This document shows positions 18,593 to 25,413 of a stretch of 33,744 nt of DNA, piece after piece. A program made the position numbers and the translations under genes. The first letter of the stretch is position 1; each line of letters starts with the position of its first letter. The notes below the pieces were generated by a model. That model was not told the origin of the DNA and searched no databases. It saw nothing but the letters and a program-made list of their open reading frames with translations. The stretch is from Christensenella sp. UBA3792 (lineage in GTDB: Bacteria > Bacillota > Clostridia > Christensenellales > CAG-138), in the NCBI GenBank assembly GCA_002369195.1, contig DFEW01000034.1, forward strand, positions 1-33,744, written 5' to 3'.

Positions 18593-19810
18593 ATGAATAC
18601 GTCCAAGAAAATCCTGAATTTCATCCTTGCCGTCTTAAAAGGCACGCTCGTCGGTCTGGCGATCGTCATTCCCGGCGTGTCCGGCGGCTCGATGCTTCTG
18701 ACCATCGGCGTCTATGAGGACGCGGTTTCCATCACCTCGAAGGACAAGGCGCGGCGCAAGGCGGCGATTATCAAGCTGATCCCGTATGCGCTCGGCATCG
18801 TGCTCGGCGTGGCGGCGCTGTCGTTCGTCATCACGTGGCTGCTCGCGAATTTCGAGTTCTTCACGATCCTGCTGTTCTCCGGTCTCATCCTCGGCTCGCT
18901 GCCGATGCTGTTCAAAAAGATCAAGGGAACGCGGGTCAAGCCCGGTTACATCCTCGTCGCGCTCGTGATGATCGCGCTGATGGTGCTGCTGCCGTATCTC
19001 AACGACAACACGAGCGAACGATTCCGCATTCTGAACGAGACCGACACGCTGTCCGTCGGAGAGCGCATCATTCTGAAGGACGAACAGCAGTTCGAGCTCG
19101 TCGTGCAAAACGGCGACCCGTCCCTTGCCATCTGGGAGATCAAAAGCGCGGGCGGGACCTTCGGCAAACCCGAGGACGGCTACAAGCTTCGCAGCGCTTC
19201 CGATAAGAGCGTGTATTATACGCTCGGCACGGAGGACGTCTTCGATCTGTCGATCGACCAGCACGGCTATTTGACGCTGACCGCAAGGAACAGCGGCGAG
19301 ACGCTGCGCACGTCCGTCTACCGCGCCGTCGACGCGCTGAACAACGGCGTTCTGAGCGCGCTGCTTGCCCTGCTGCTCGGCTTTATCGCCGCGGGCACGA
19401 TGATCGTCCCCGGCATTTCCGGCTCGATGGTGCTGCTCGTGCTCGGCTACTACAACAGCGTCATGACGCACTTGAAGAGCTTTATCGTCTGCGCGCTGAC
19501 GCTGAACTTCTCCGGCATGGGTCCGCACCTTCTGGTGCTCGTGCCGTTCGGCATCGGCGTGATCCTCGGTCTGCTGATCGTCTCCAAGGCGATCCGCTGG
19601 CTGCTCGACCGCCATCCGACCCCGACCTATTACGGCATCCTTGCGCTGATGCTCGCCTCGCCCTACGCGATCTTCCTGAAGGCGAAGTGCTTCGGCGCCG
19701 AGTACGCCGCCTTCGCCGCGAATCTGCACGCGTGGTGGTTCATTCCGGTCGCGGTGCTCTGCCTCGCGCTCGGGTTCTCCGTGGCGTATCTGATGTCCAA
19801 GGACGAATGA
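18593..19810 (+). CDS. DUF368 family protein (PopT-type undecaprenyl-phosphate translocase)
   Basis: The product is 405 aa with many membrane segments. DUF368 proteins, now called PopT in some species, have been linked to returning undecaprenyl phosphate to the inner face of the membrane. The two internal repeat motifs are visible: IPGVSGGSMLLTIGVYE from residue 26 and VPGISGSMVLLVLGYYN from 272. Between them, about residues 137-250 form a hydrophilic beta-rich insertion, probably outside the membrane; typical family members are near 270-300 aa and lack it. There is no ribosome binding site, and the promoter -10 ends 6 bases before this ATG. An in-frame ATG at 18587 is possible but lies upstream of the predicted transcription start. 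It ends at a bidirectional terminator. Confidence 0.9.
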   Translation: MNTSKKILNFILAVLKGTLVGLAIVIPGVSGGSMLLTIGVYEDAVSITSKDKARRKAAIIKLIPYALGIVLGVAALSFVITWLLANFEFFTILLFSGLILGSLPMLFKKIKGTRVKPGYILVALVMIALMVLLPYLNDNTSERFRILNETDTLSVGERIILKDEQQFELVVQNGDPSLAIWEIKSAGGTFGKPEDGYKLRSASDKSVYYTLGTEDVFDLSIDQHGYLTLTARNSGETLRTSVYRAVDALNNGVLSALLALLLGFIAAGTMIVPGISGSMVLLVLGYYNSVMTHLKSFIVCALTLNFSGMGPHLLVLVPFGIGVILGLLIVSKAIRWLLDRHPTPTYYGILALMLASPYAIFLKAKCFGAEYAAFAANLHAWWFIPVAVLCLALGFSVAYLMSKDE

Positions 19811-19819
19811 AGCCAACGC

Positions 19820-19850
19820 AAAAAGCGCTTCCCGAGAGAAGCGCTTTTTT
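19820..19850. terminator. Bidirectional intrinsic terminator
   Basis: A 12-bp perfect stem (AAAAAGCGCTTC with GAAGCGCTTTTT) encloses a 6-base loop and ends in T-runs on both strands. It lies between the convergent DUF368 and DegV genes. Confidence 0.92.
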
Positions 19851-19860
19851 CTATGCTTGC

Positions 19861-20712
19861 TTATTTACGGTAGAACAGGATGCCGATGCAGTTCGGACCG
19901 CAGTGCGAGCTGACCGTGCAGCCCGCGCGGGTGTGGATGATCTCCGCAAACGGCGCGTTCTTCTTAACCGCTTCCTCGACGGCGGCGCGCACCTCGTCGG
20001 TGCAGCCGGAGTCCGTGATGAAGATGCGGCGCAGATCCAGAGAATCCTTGTCCGCCAGCTTGTCGTTGACGTAGCGCACGACGGCGCGTTCGAACGAGCA
20101 GCGGTACTTCTTGTCGACGCCCATCTTGCCGGTCGCCGGGTTCACCTGAATCGACGGCTTGAGGTTCAGCAGGTTCGCGCCGAACGCGAGCAGCGAGTTG
20201 CAGCGCCCGCCGAGCGCGAGATAGCGCAGCGTATCGAGCACGAAGCTGACGTCGAGCTTCTTCTTGCGTTCTTCGAGAACGTCGAAGATCTCCTTCGCCG
20301 TCCTGCCCTCGTCGCGCATGATGCACGCGTCGAGCACAAGGTGTCCGATGCCGGTGGAGAGGTTTCTCGAATCGACGATATAGATGTTTTCAAAGCCCTC
20401 CGCCGCAAGGCAGGCGTTCTGGTAGCACGAGGACATCTCCGCAGAGATCGTGAAGTGCACGACGCCGTCGTAGCCCTCCTCCCGGACCTTGTTGAAGAAA
20501 TCGACATAGTCGCCGACGTTGACCGCCGCCGTCTTGGGAATCGATTTCGTCTCCTCGACAAACCGATAGATATCGGGCGGCGTGACCTCGATCGAGTCCT
20601 TCAGATCGCGGTCGCCGAGGCGCACGTACAGCGGCGTGATCGCCACGTCATACTGCTCGATCAGCTCCGGGCTCAGGTCGCAGGTGCTGTCTGCGGAAAT
20701 ACGGATACGCAT
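19861..20712 (-). CDS. DegV family fatty-acid-binding protein (FakB-like)
   Basis: The product is 283 aa, the DegV norm. DegV/FakB proteins hold a fatty acid that the kinase FakA phosphorylates for use in phospholipid synthesis. The opening IRISADSTCDLSPELIEQYD is the DegV signature. EMSSCYQNACLAAEGF matches the second conserved block near the lipid head group, and LRYLALGGRCNSL and NLKPSIQVNPATGKM are typical C-domain sequences. The ATG at 20712 has GAAGGAG 8 bases upstream. It is transcribed alone, with its own promoter and a terminator. No complete FakA is in the window, but a lone FakA middle domain is encoded 12 kb away. Confidence 0.93.
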   Translation of the reverse strand: MRIRISADSTCDLSPELIEQYDVAITPLYVRLGDRDLKDSIEVTPPDIYRFVEETKSIPKTAAVNVGDYVDFFNKVREEGYDGVVHFTISAEMSSCYQNACLAAEGFENIYIVDSRNLSTGIGHLVLDACIMRDEGRTAKEIFDVLEERKKKLDVSFVLDTLRYLALGGRCNSLLAFGANLLNLKPSIQVNPATGKMGVDKKYRCSFERAVVRYVNDKLADKDSLDLRRIFITDSGCTDEVRAAVEEAVKKNAPFAEIIHTRAGCTVSSHCGPNCIGILFYRK

Positions 20713-20742
20713 ACATGAATCTCCTTCTTGCTATAAATCTTC

Positions 20743-20771
20743 ATAATGATCGTAACACAGATTTTTGTCAA
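20743..20771 (-). promoter_or_regulatory. Promoter for the DegV gene
   Basis: On the minus strand a consensus TTGACA (20766-20771), 17 bases and CATTAT (20743-20748) precede the DegV start by about 30 bases. Confidence 0.6.
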
Positions 20772-20846
20772 ATGCACTCTACCGTTCACGCGCAGCCGTC
20801 CACCGAGAGGAGAATCGCGCTCTACGCTCGGTAGAACGCCCCGCAA

Positions 20847-21320
20847 TCAGACGGACAACCGGTTTTTTGCGAGGTACTGCACGGCAACCGCAAGCACCGC
20901 GCCGACCGCCGTCTGCAAAAGATTGGGCAGCAGATCGACCAGCGCGTACGCGCGGAAAAAGATCCACTCGAACACGCCGTAGCCGAGCGGGATCAGCAGC
21001 GCGGACAGCAGCGCGAGATACCGGAGCTTTCCGGGAAGCTTTTTCCAAAGGATCGCGCAGAGCAGCGCGGCAAGCGACTTAATCAGCAGCGTCGCGGGCG
21101 CATAGACCGGAAACGCGTACAGGTCCGCGAGCATCGAGCCGAGCCCCGCGGCGCACGCGGCGTACCCGGCGGGCAGCAGCATCGCGACAAAGAACACGCC
21201 GAAATCGCCGAGATTCAGATATCCGGCGGGCAGCGGAATGCGCAGAAAAGCGGTCAGCACGAAGATGACGGCGCTCAGCACGCCGGTCAGCACGAGACGG
21301 CGAATCGCTTGATCCTTCAT
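20847..21320 (-). CDS. ECF-type transporter S-component (substrate unknown)
   Basis: The product is 157 aa with about five to six hydrophobic segments and almost no soluble parts. LGDFGVFFVAMLLPAGYAAC and GSMLADLYAFPVYAPATLLIK match the ECF-type S-component family (PF07155-like). S-components bind a vitamin or similar small molecule and use a shared energising module (EcfA, EcfA', EcfT), which is not in the window. The ATG at 21320 follows AGGAGGTGCGT; a GTG two codons earlier overlaps that site and is unlikely. It starts 9 bases after the ispE stop and must be cotranscribed with it. The substrate cannot be read from sequence. Confidence 0.82.
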   Translation of the reverse strand: MKDQAIRRLVLTGVLSAVIFVLTAFLRIPLPAGYLNLGDFGVFFVAMLLPAGYAACAAGLGSMLADLYAFPVYAPATLLIKSLAALLCAILWKKLPGKLRYLALLSALLIPLGYGVFEWIFFRAYALVDLLPNLLQTAVGAVLAVAVQYLAKNRLSV

Positions 21321-21329
21321 ACGCACCTC

Positions 21330-22151
21330 CTACAGCGAATGGCACACGGTCGAGAACGCGGCGTCGGACACGGACGGCAGCGCCGCCTGCGCCGCGGCCT
21401 CGGATTCGAACAGCCCGAACACCGCGGACCCGCTTCCGGTCATCTGCGCGCAGAGCGCGCCGGCGTCGAGCAGCTTCTGTTTCAGCGCGCCGATCTCCGG
21501 CACAAGCTCGATCGCAGCCGGTTCCAGCACGTTCTTCATCAGCGGCGCGAACGCCGCAAGGTCGCCCTTTGCGAGCGCCGCCATCGCGGAAAGCGTCTGC
21601 ACGCGCGGCCGCGGCAGCGGCAGGCGTGAAAACAGCGCGCGGGTGGAAACGCCCTGTTCGGGCTTTGCGATCACGAACCACAGCCGGTTTTTGAGCGCAA
21701 ACGGCGTCAGGATCTCGCCGACGCCTTCGCACCGACAGGTGCCGCCGACCAGGCAGAACGGCACGTCCGCGCCGACCGACAGCGCGATCTGCTTCAAAGT
21801 GCGGTCGTCCGCCATGCGGTGCAGCCGCTGCAGGCCGCGCAGAACCGCCGCCGCGTCGGCGCTGCCGCCGCCCATGCCCGCCTCCGCGGGAATCCGTTTT
21901 TCGCAGCGGATCTTCGCCCCGCAGCCGGTCGCCTCGCGATAGAGTTTTGCCGCCTTGTACATTGTGTTTTCGACCGGCAGTGTCATGCCGGTGACCTGCA
22001 CCTCGACCGTGCGCGATTTCTCCACGAACACGCGGTCGAACAGCGATACCGTCTGCATCACGGTATCGAGCGCATGATAGCCGTCCTCGCGCTTATACAG
22101 CACGCCGAGCGTCAGATTCAGTTTGGCAAGCGCCAGTTCTTCGATGATCAT
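21330..22151 (-). CDS. ispE: 4-diphosphocytidyl-2-C-methyl-D-erythritol kinase
   Basis: IspE phosphorylates CDP-methylerythritol, the step between the IspD and IspF reactions of the MEP pathway. The product is 273 aa, slightly short of the usual 280-300 aa. Signatures are AKLNLTLGVLYKREDGYHAL at the N-terminus, the GHMP ATP loop PAEAGMGGGSADAAAVL, and the C-terminal MTGSGSAVFGLF. The start at 22151 has no ribosome binding site; an extended -10 promoter ends 6 bases before it, so the mRNA may be leaderless. The ECF S-component follows 9 bases after the stop. With ispDF 7 kb away, three consecutive pathway steps are encoded in this window. Confidence 0.95.
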   Translation of the reverse strand: MIIEELALAKLNLTLGVLYKREDGYHALDTVMQTVSLFDRVFVEKSRTVEVQVTGMTLPVENTMYKAAKLYREATGCGAKIRCEKRIPAEAGMGGGSADAAAVLRGLQRLHRMADDRTLKQIALSVGADVPFCLVGGTCRCEGVGEILTPFALKNRLWFVIAKPEQGVSTRALFSRLPLPRPRVQTLSAMAALAKGDLAAFAPLMKNVLEPAAIELVPEIGALKQKLLDAGALCAQMTGSGSAVFGLFESEAAAQAALPSVSDAAFSTVCHSL

Positions 22152-22157
22152 GCGTGC

Positions 22158-22186
22158 AGTATATCACTTCTTTTTTCGCGATGCAA
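22158..22186 (-). promoter_or_regulatory. Promoter of ispE with start site on the ATG
   Basis: On the minus strand TTGCAT (22181-22186), 17 bases and the extended -10 TGATATACT (22158-22166, hexamer TATACT at 22158-22163) are followed by six bases and the ispE ATG. The predicted +1 is the A of that ATG. Confidence 0.6.
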
Positions 22187-22215
22187 CAAAAACCCTTTTC
22201 CTTCCCGCGTTCCTA

Positions 22216-22224
22216 TGGTATAAT
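22216..22224 (+). promoter_or_regulatory. Extended -10 promoter for walJ
   Basis: TGGTATAAT is a perfect extended -10 element with a consensus hexamer. No good -35 is visible 17 bases upstream, which is acceptable with an extended -10. The leader of about 12 bases contains TTAGGAGG. Confidence 0.65.
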
Positions 22225-22242
22225 AAATATTTAGGAGGCAAT

Positions 22243-23025
22243 ATGCGATTTTGTCCGTTGTGCAGCGGTTCCTCCGGGAACGCAACCTATATTGAGGCAG
22301 GAAACGCGCGTCTGTTGATCGACGCGGGCCTGTCCTGCAAGCGCATCACCGAGCTGTTGGGCCGCATCGGCGTCGTGCCGGGCAACCTGACGGCGATTCT
22401 GATCACCCACGAGCACGTCGACCACATTCGCGGCGTCAACGTGCTGTCCAAAAAATACGACCTGCCGGTCTACGCGAACGCGGAAACGTGGTCGATGATG
22501 CGTGAACCGCTGAAGGACGTCGCGCCCAAGAACGTGTGCGTGTTCGAGTCCGACCGCGATTTCTATCTCGGTGGCGTGCGCGTGCTGCCCTTTTCCGTCC
22601 CGCACGATGCGATCCATTGCGTCGGCTACACGATATTCTACGGCGGGCATAAGGTCGGAGTCTGCACGGACCTCGGTCACGCCGACGCGCGCATTCTCTC
22701 GCTGCTGTCCGGCTGCGAGCTGCTGCTCTTTGAGGCGAACCACGACGTCGACATGCTGATGGCGGGATCGTACCCGTACCTGCTCAAAAAGCGCATTCTT
22801 TCGGGCAGCGGGCATATGAACAACGAGGACTGCGGCAAGGCGATCGTCAAGCTGTGCGAAACCGGCGTCAAGAACGTGATCTTGGGGCATTTGAGCCGCG
22901 AAAACAACTATCCGGAGCTTGCGATGGTCACGGTGCGCGCCGCGCTTGAGGACGCGGGCGTCGCGGACAAGGTCCAGCTTGCCGTCGCCGCGCGCGAGGA
23001 ACCGACGGGGGTGTTCGAACTGTGA
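22243..23025 (+). CDS. walJ: MBL-fold metallo-hydrolase (WalJ/YycJ-like)
   Basis: The product is 260 aa. It opens with MRFCPLCSGSSGNATYIEAG, and the metal-binding motif is THEHVDHIRG. Further conserved blocks are DLGHADARIL, LLLFEANHDVDML and ILGHLSRENNYPELA, all typical of WalJ (YycJ). In Bacillus and streptococci this protein is encoded with the WalKR two-component system and has been linked to cell division and DNA metabolism; here walKR is absent and rlmH follows. The ATG at 22243 has TTAGGAGGCAAT. Its stop overlaps the rlmH start (TGATG), so the two are coupled. Orthology to WalJ is likely but not proven by context. Confidence 0.88.
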   Translation: MRFCPLCSGSSGNATYIEAGNARLLIDAGLSCKRITELLGRIGVVPGNLTAILITHEHVDHIRGVNVLSKKYDLPVYANAETWSMMREPLKDVAPKNVCVFESDRDFYLGGVRVLPFSVPHDAIHCVGYTIFYGGHKVGVCTDLGHADARILSLLSGCELLLFEANHDVDMLMAGSYPYLLKKRILSGSGHMNNEDCGKAIVKLCETGVKNVILGHLSRENNYPELAMVTVRAALEDAGVADKVQLAVAAREEPTGVFEL

Positions 23026-23501
23026 TGACCGTTCGGATCCTGTGCGTCGGAAAGCTCAAGGAGGCATACTTTGAGGATGCCTGCGCCGAATTTCAAAAGC
23101 GCCTGTCGCGCTTCTGCTCGCTCGAGCTGATCGAGGTGCCGGACGAAAAAGCCCCCGAATCGCTGCATCCGGCGGACGAGCGCAACGTGCTCGACCGCGA
23201 GGGCAAGCGGCTGATGCGGGCGATCGGACCGAAGGATTACGTCGTCGCGCTCGCGATCGACGGCAAACAGATGCGCTCGGAAGCGTTCGCATCGTTTCTG
23301 GAGGAAAAGGAACTGTCGGCGCGCCCGCTCACGTTCGTGATCGGCGGCTCTTTAGGGCTCAGTGCCGAGGTCTATGCGCGCGCGGACGCGAAGCTCTCGT
23401 TCTCGCAGATGACCTTCCCGCACCGCATCGCGCGGCTGCTTCTGCTCGAACAACTGTACCGCGGCTTTAAGATCCGCCGCAACGAAGCGTACCACAAATA
23501 A
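23025..23501 (+). CDS. rlmH: 23S rRNA (pseudouridine-1915 N3)-methyltransferase
   Basis: RlmH methylates pseudouridine 1915 of 23S rRNA in helix 69 of the assembled ribosome. The product is 158 aa, the typical length. Signatures are VRILCVGKLKEAYFEDA at the start, FVIGGSLGLSAEVYARAD for the SPOUT knot that binds S-adenosylmethionine, and the closing LLLEQLYRGFKIRRNEAYHK. The ATG at 23025 overlaps the walJ stop; a GTG one codon earlier is an alternative. The walJ-rlmH order resembles the region next to walK in Bacillus and staphylococci, where rlmH lies a short distance downstream. Confidence 0.96.
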   Translation: MTVRILCVGKLKEAYFEDACAEFQKRLSRFCSLELIEVPDEKAPESLHPADERNVLDREGKRLMRAIGPKDYVVALAIDGKQMRSEAFASFLEEKELSARPLTFVIGGSLGLSAEVYARADAKLSFSQMTFPHRIARLLLLEQLYRGFKIRRNEAYHK

Positions 23502-23513
23502 ACGGAGGAACCT

Positions 23514-24890
23514 ATGAACCAGCATTATGACGTCATCATCGTCGGCGCAGGCCCCGGCGGCATTTATTCGGCATACGAGCTCAAGAAGCTTGCCCCGCAT
23601 CTCAAGGTTGCGGTCATCGAGCAGGGACACCCGCTCGAAGCGCGGCGCTGCCCGATCGACGGCGTAAAGATCAAGAACTGCATCAAGTGCAAGACCTGCT
23701 CGATCATGTCTGGCTTCGGCGGCGCAGGCGCGTTCTCCGACGGCAAATACAACATCACCAACGATTTCGGCGGCACGCTGTACGAGCACATCGGCAAGGA
23801 CAAGGCGCTTGAGCTGATGAAATACGTCGATGCGGTCAACATGGCGTACGGCGGCGAAGGCGCGCGCATCTTCTCGACCGCGGGCACGCGCTTCAAAAAG
23901 CTCTGCATCCAGAACAAGCTTTCGCTGCTCGACGCGTCGGTGCGCCATCTCGGCACCGATCTCAACTACGTCGTTTTGAAAAACCTGTTCGCGTATCTCA
24001 AGGACTCGATCGACTTCCTGTTCGACACGGCGGTCGAGGACGTCGAGGTCGGCGACGGGTATCTTGTGCATACCAAGGACGCGATCTATACCTGCGACAA
24101 GCTGATCATCTCGGTCGGCAGAAGCGGCAGCGCATGGATGGAAGGGCTCTGCAAGCGCCTCGGCATCACGACGCATTCCAACCGCGTCGACCTCGGCGTG
24201 CGCGTCGAGCTGCCCGCCGTCGTCTTTTCGCACCTGACCGATGAGCTCTACGAGAGCAAGATCGTCTACCGCACCGAGGGCTACGAGGACAACGTGCGCA
24301 CGTTCTGCATGAATCCGAACGGCATCGTCGTCAATGAGAACACGAACGGCATCGTGACGGTCAACGGGCACAGCTACGAAAGCCCCGACCTGCACACCGA
24401 AAACACGAACTTCGCGCTGCTTGTCTCCAAGCACTTCACCGAGCCGTTCAACGACAGCAACCTGTACGGCGAGAGCATCGCACGCATTTCGAACATGCTC
24501 GGCGGCGGCGTCATCGTGCAGCGCTTCGGCGATCTGGTGCGCGGCAGACGCAGCACCGTCAAGCGCGTCGAGGAAGGGCTCGTCCGGCCGACGCTCGCGG
24601 CGACGCCCGGCGACCTGTCGCTGGTGCTGCCCAAGCGCATTCTCGACGGCATCATCGAAATGATCTACGCGCTCGACAAGATCGCGCCGGGCACCGCGAA
24701 CGACGATACGCTGCTGTACGGCGTCGAAGTCAAGTTCTACAACATGGAAGTCGCGATCGACGACCGCCTGATGACCGAAAAATACGAAGGTCTTTATGTG
24801 ATCGGCGACGGCAGCGGCATCACGCACTCGCTCTCGCACGCGTCGGCGAGCGGCGTCTTTGTCGCGCGCGACATCGCGCAGGCGCAGTAA
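23514..24890 (+). CDS. FAD-dependent oxidoreductase (COG2509-type)
   Basis: The product is 458 aa. The N-terminal dinucleotide-binding motif is VIIVGAGPGGIYSAYELKK. A Cys-rich stretch follows (CPIDGVKIKNCIKCKTC, then MSGFGGAGAFSDGKYN), which marks the COG2509 group of uncharacterised FAD-dependent dehydrogenases. A second cofactor block near the C-terminus, YEGLYVIGDGSGITHSLSHA, closes the Rossmann domain. The substrate is unknown. The ATG at 23514 has CGGAGGAACCT. It lies 12 bases after rlmH, probably in the same transcript from the walJ promoter. The flavoprotein family call is firm; no reaction can be named. Confidence 0.9.
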   Translation: MNQHYDVIIVGAGPGGIYSAYELKKLAPHLKVAVIEQGHPLEARRCPIDGVKIKNCIKCKTCSIMSGFGGAGAFSDGKYNITNDFGGTLYEHIGKDKALELMKYVDAVNMAYGGEGARIFSTAGTRFKKLCIQNKLSLLDASVRHLGTDLNYVVLKNLFAYLKDSIDFLFDTAVEDVEVGDGYLVHTKDAIYTCDKLIISVGRSGSAWMEGLCKRLGITTHSNRVDLGVRVELPAVVFSHLTDELYESKIVYRTEGYEDNVRTFCMNPNGIVVNENTNGIVTVNGHSYESPDLHTENTNFALLVSKHFTEPFNDSNLYGESIARISNMLGGGVIVQRFGDLVRGRRSTVKRVEEGLVRPTLAATPGDLSLVLPKRILDGIIEMIYALDKIAPGTANDDTLLYGVEVKFYNMEVAIDDRLMTEKYEGLYVIGDGSGITHSLSHASASGVFVARDIAQAQ

Positions 24891-24891
24891 C

Positions 24892-25392
24892 ATGGACCGC
24901 GCGGGCACGGAACAGGCGGCGGACCTTCTGCTGCGCTGCACGGAGATTTTGCCGGAGGGCTTTCGCATCGATCTGTCCGGGCAGCCCGATCGGTGGAACG
25001 CGCTCTCGCGCCGGATGGGCTCTCGCGCACTGTCGCTTGCCTGCGCGCAAACGCTCGAAGCGTCGTACGCCCGCATCTACGGCGAGCCGTTCCTGTTCTC
25101 GACGCCGTGCCTTGCGTTCGAGTTCCGCTATCATCTCAACGCCTACCTCTGGGTCAAGGGCATGCGGCGCCTGCGCCACGTCACGACGCTGCTCTTCACG
25201 CCCGCCCGCATCGAGCGTACCTGCCGATCGATCGAGATCGACCGCAACGACGTGTACCGGCTGACCCAGCGGCTGATGTTCCGCTACTTTTTCGGCATTC
25301 GAAAGGACTACCGGCGCACCGCGCGCGATCCGTACGCGATCGAACGCGGCGGCAGATACGTTCGCGTGCCGTTCTTCCGGCTGACCCACTGA
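24892..25392 (+). CDS. Hypothetical protein, 166 aa
   Basis: I do not recognise this protein. It has 166 residues, no signal peptide and no clear membrane segment, and is strongly basic in its second half (KGMRRLRHVTT, then RIERTCRS and FFGIRKDYRRTARD). The abundance of Arg, Tyr and Phe suggests a small mostly helical fold, possibly nucleic-acid binding, but no known motif is visible. The ATG lies one base after the flavoprotein stop with no ribosome binding site, so translation likely relies on coupling. Coding status is supported by the full-length open frame, host-like codon use and the tight fit between its neighbours. Confidence 0.75.
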   Translation: MDRAGTEQAADLLLRCTEILPEGFRIDLSGQPDRWNALSRRMGSRALSLACAQTLEASYARIYGEPFLFSTPCLAFEFRYHLNAYLWVKGMRRLRHVTTLLFTPARIERTCRSIEIDRNDVYRLTQRLMFRYFFGIRKDYRRTARDPYAIERGGRYVRVPFFRLTH

Positions 25393-25413
25393 TCCGGTGG
25401 AAAGGAGGTCCGT

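Noticed and set aside
20779..20834. TCTACCG/CGGTAGA inverted repeat after the ECF S-component gene
   Set aside because: The arms pair over 7 bases, but the loop is about 40 bases long and no T-run follows, so a terminator or regulatory call is not supported.
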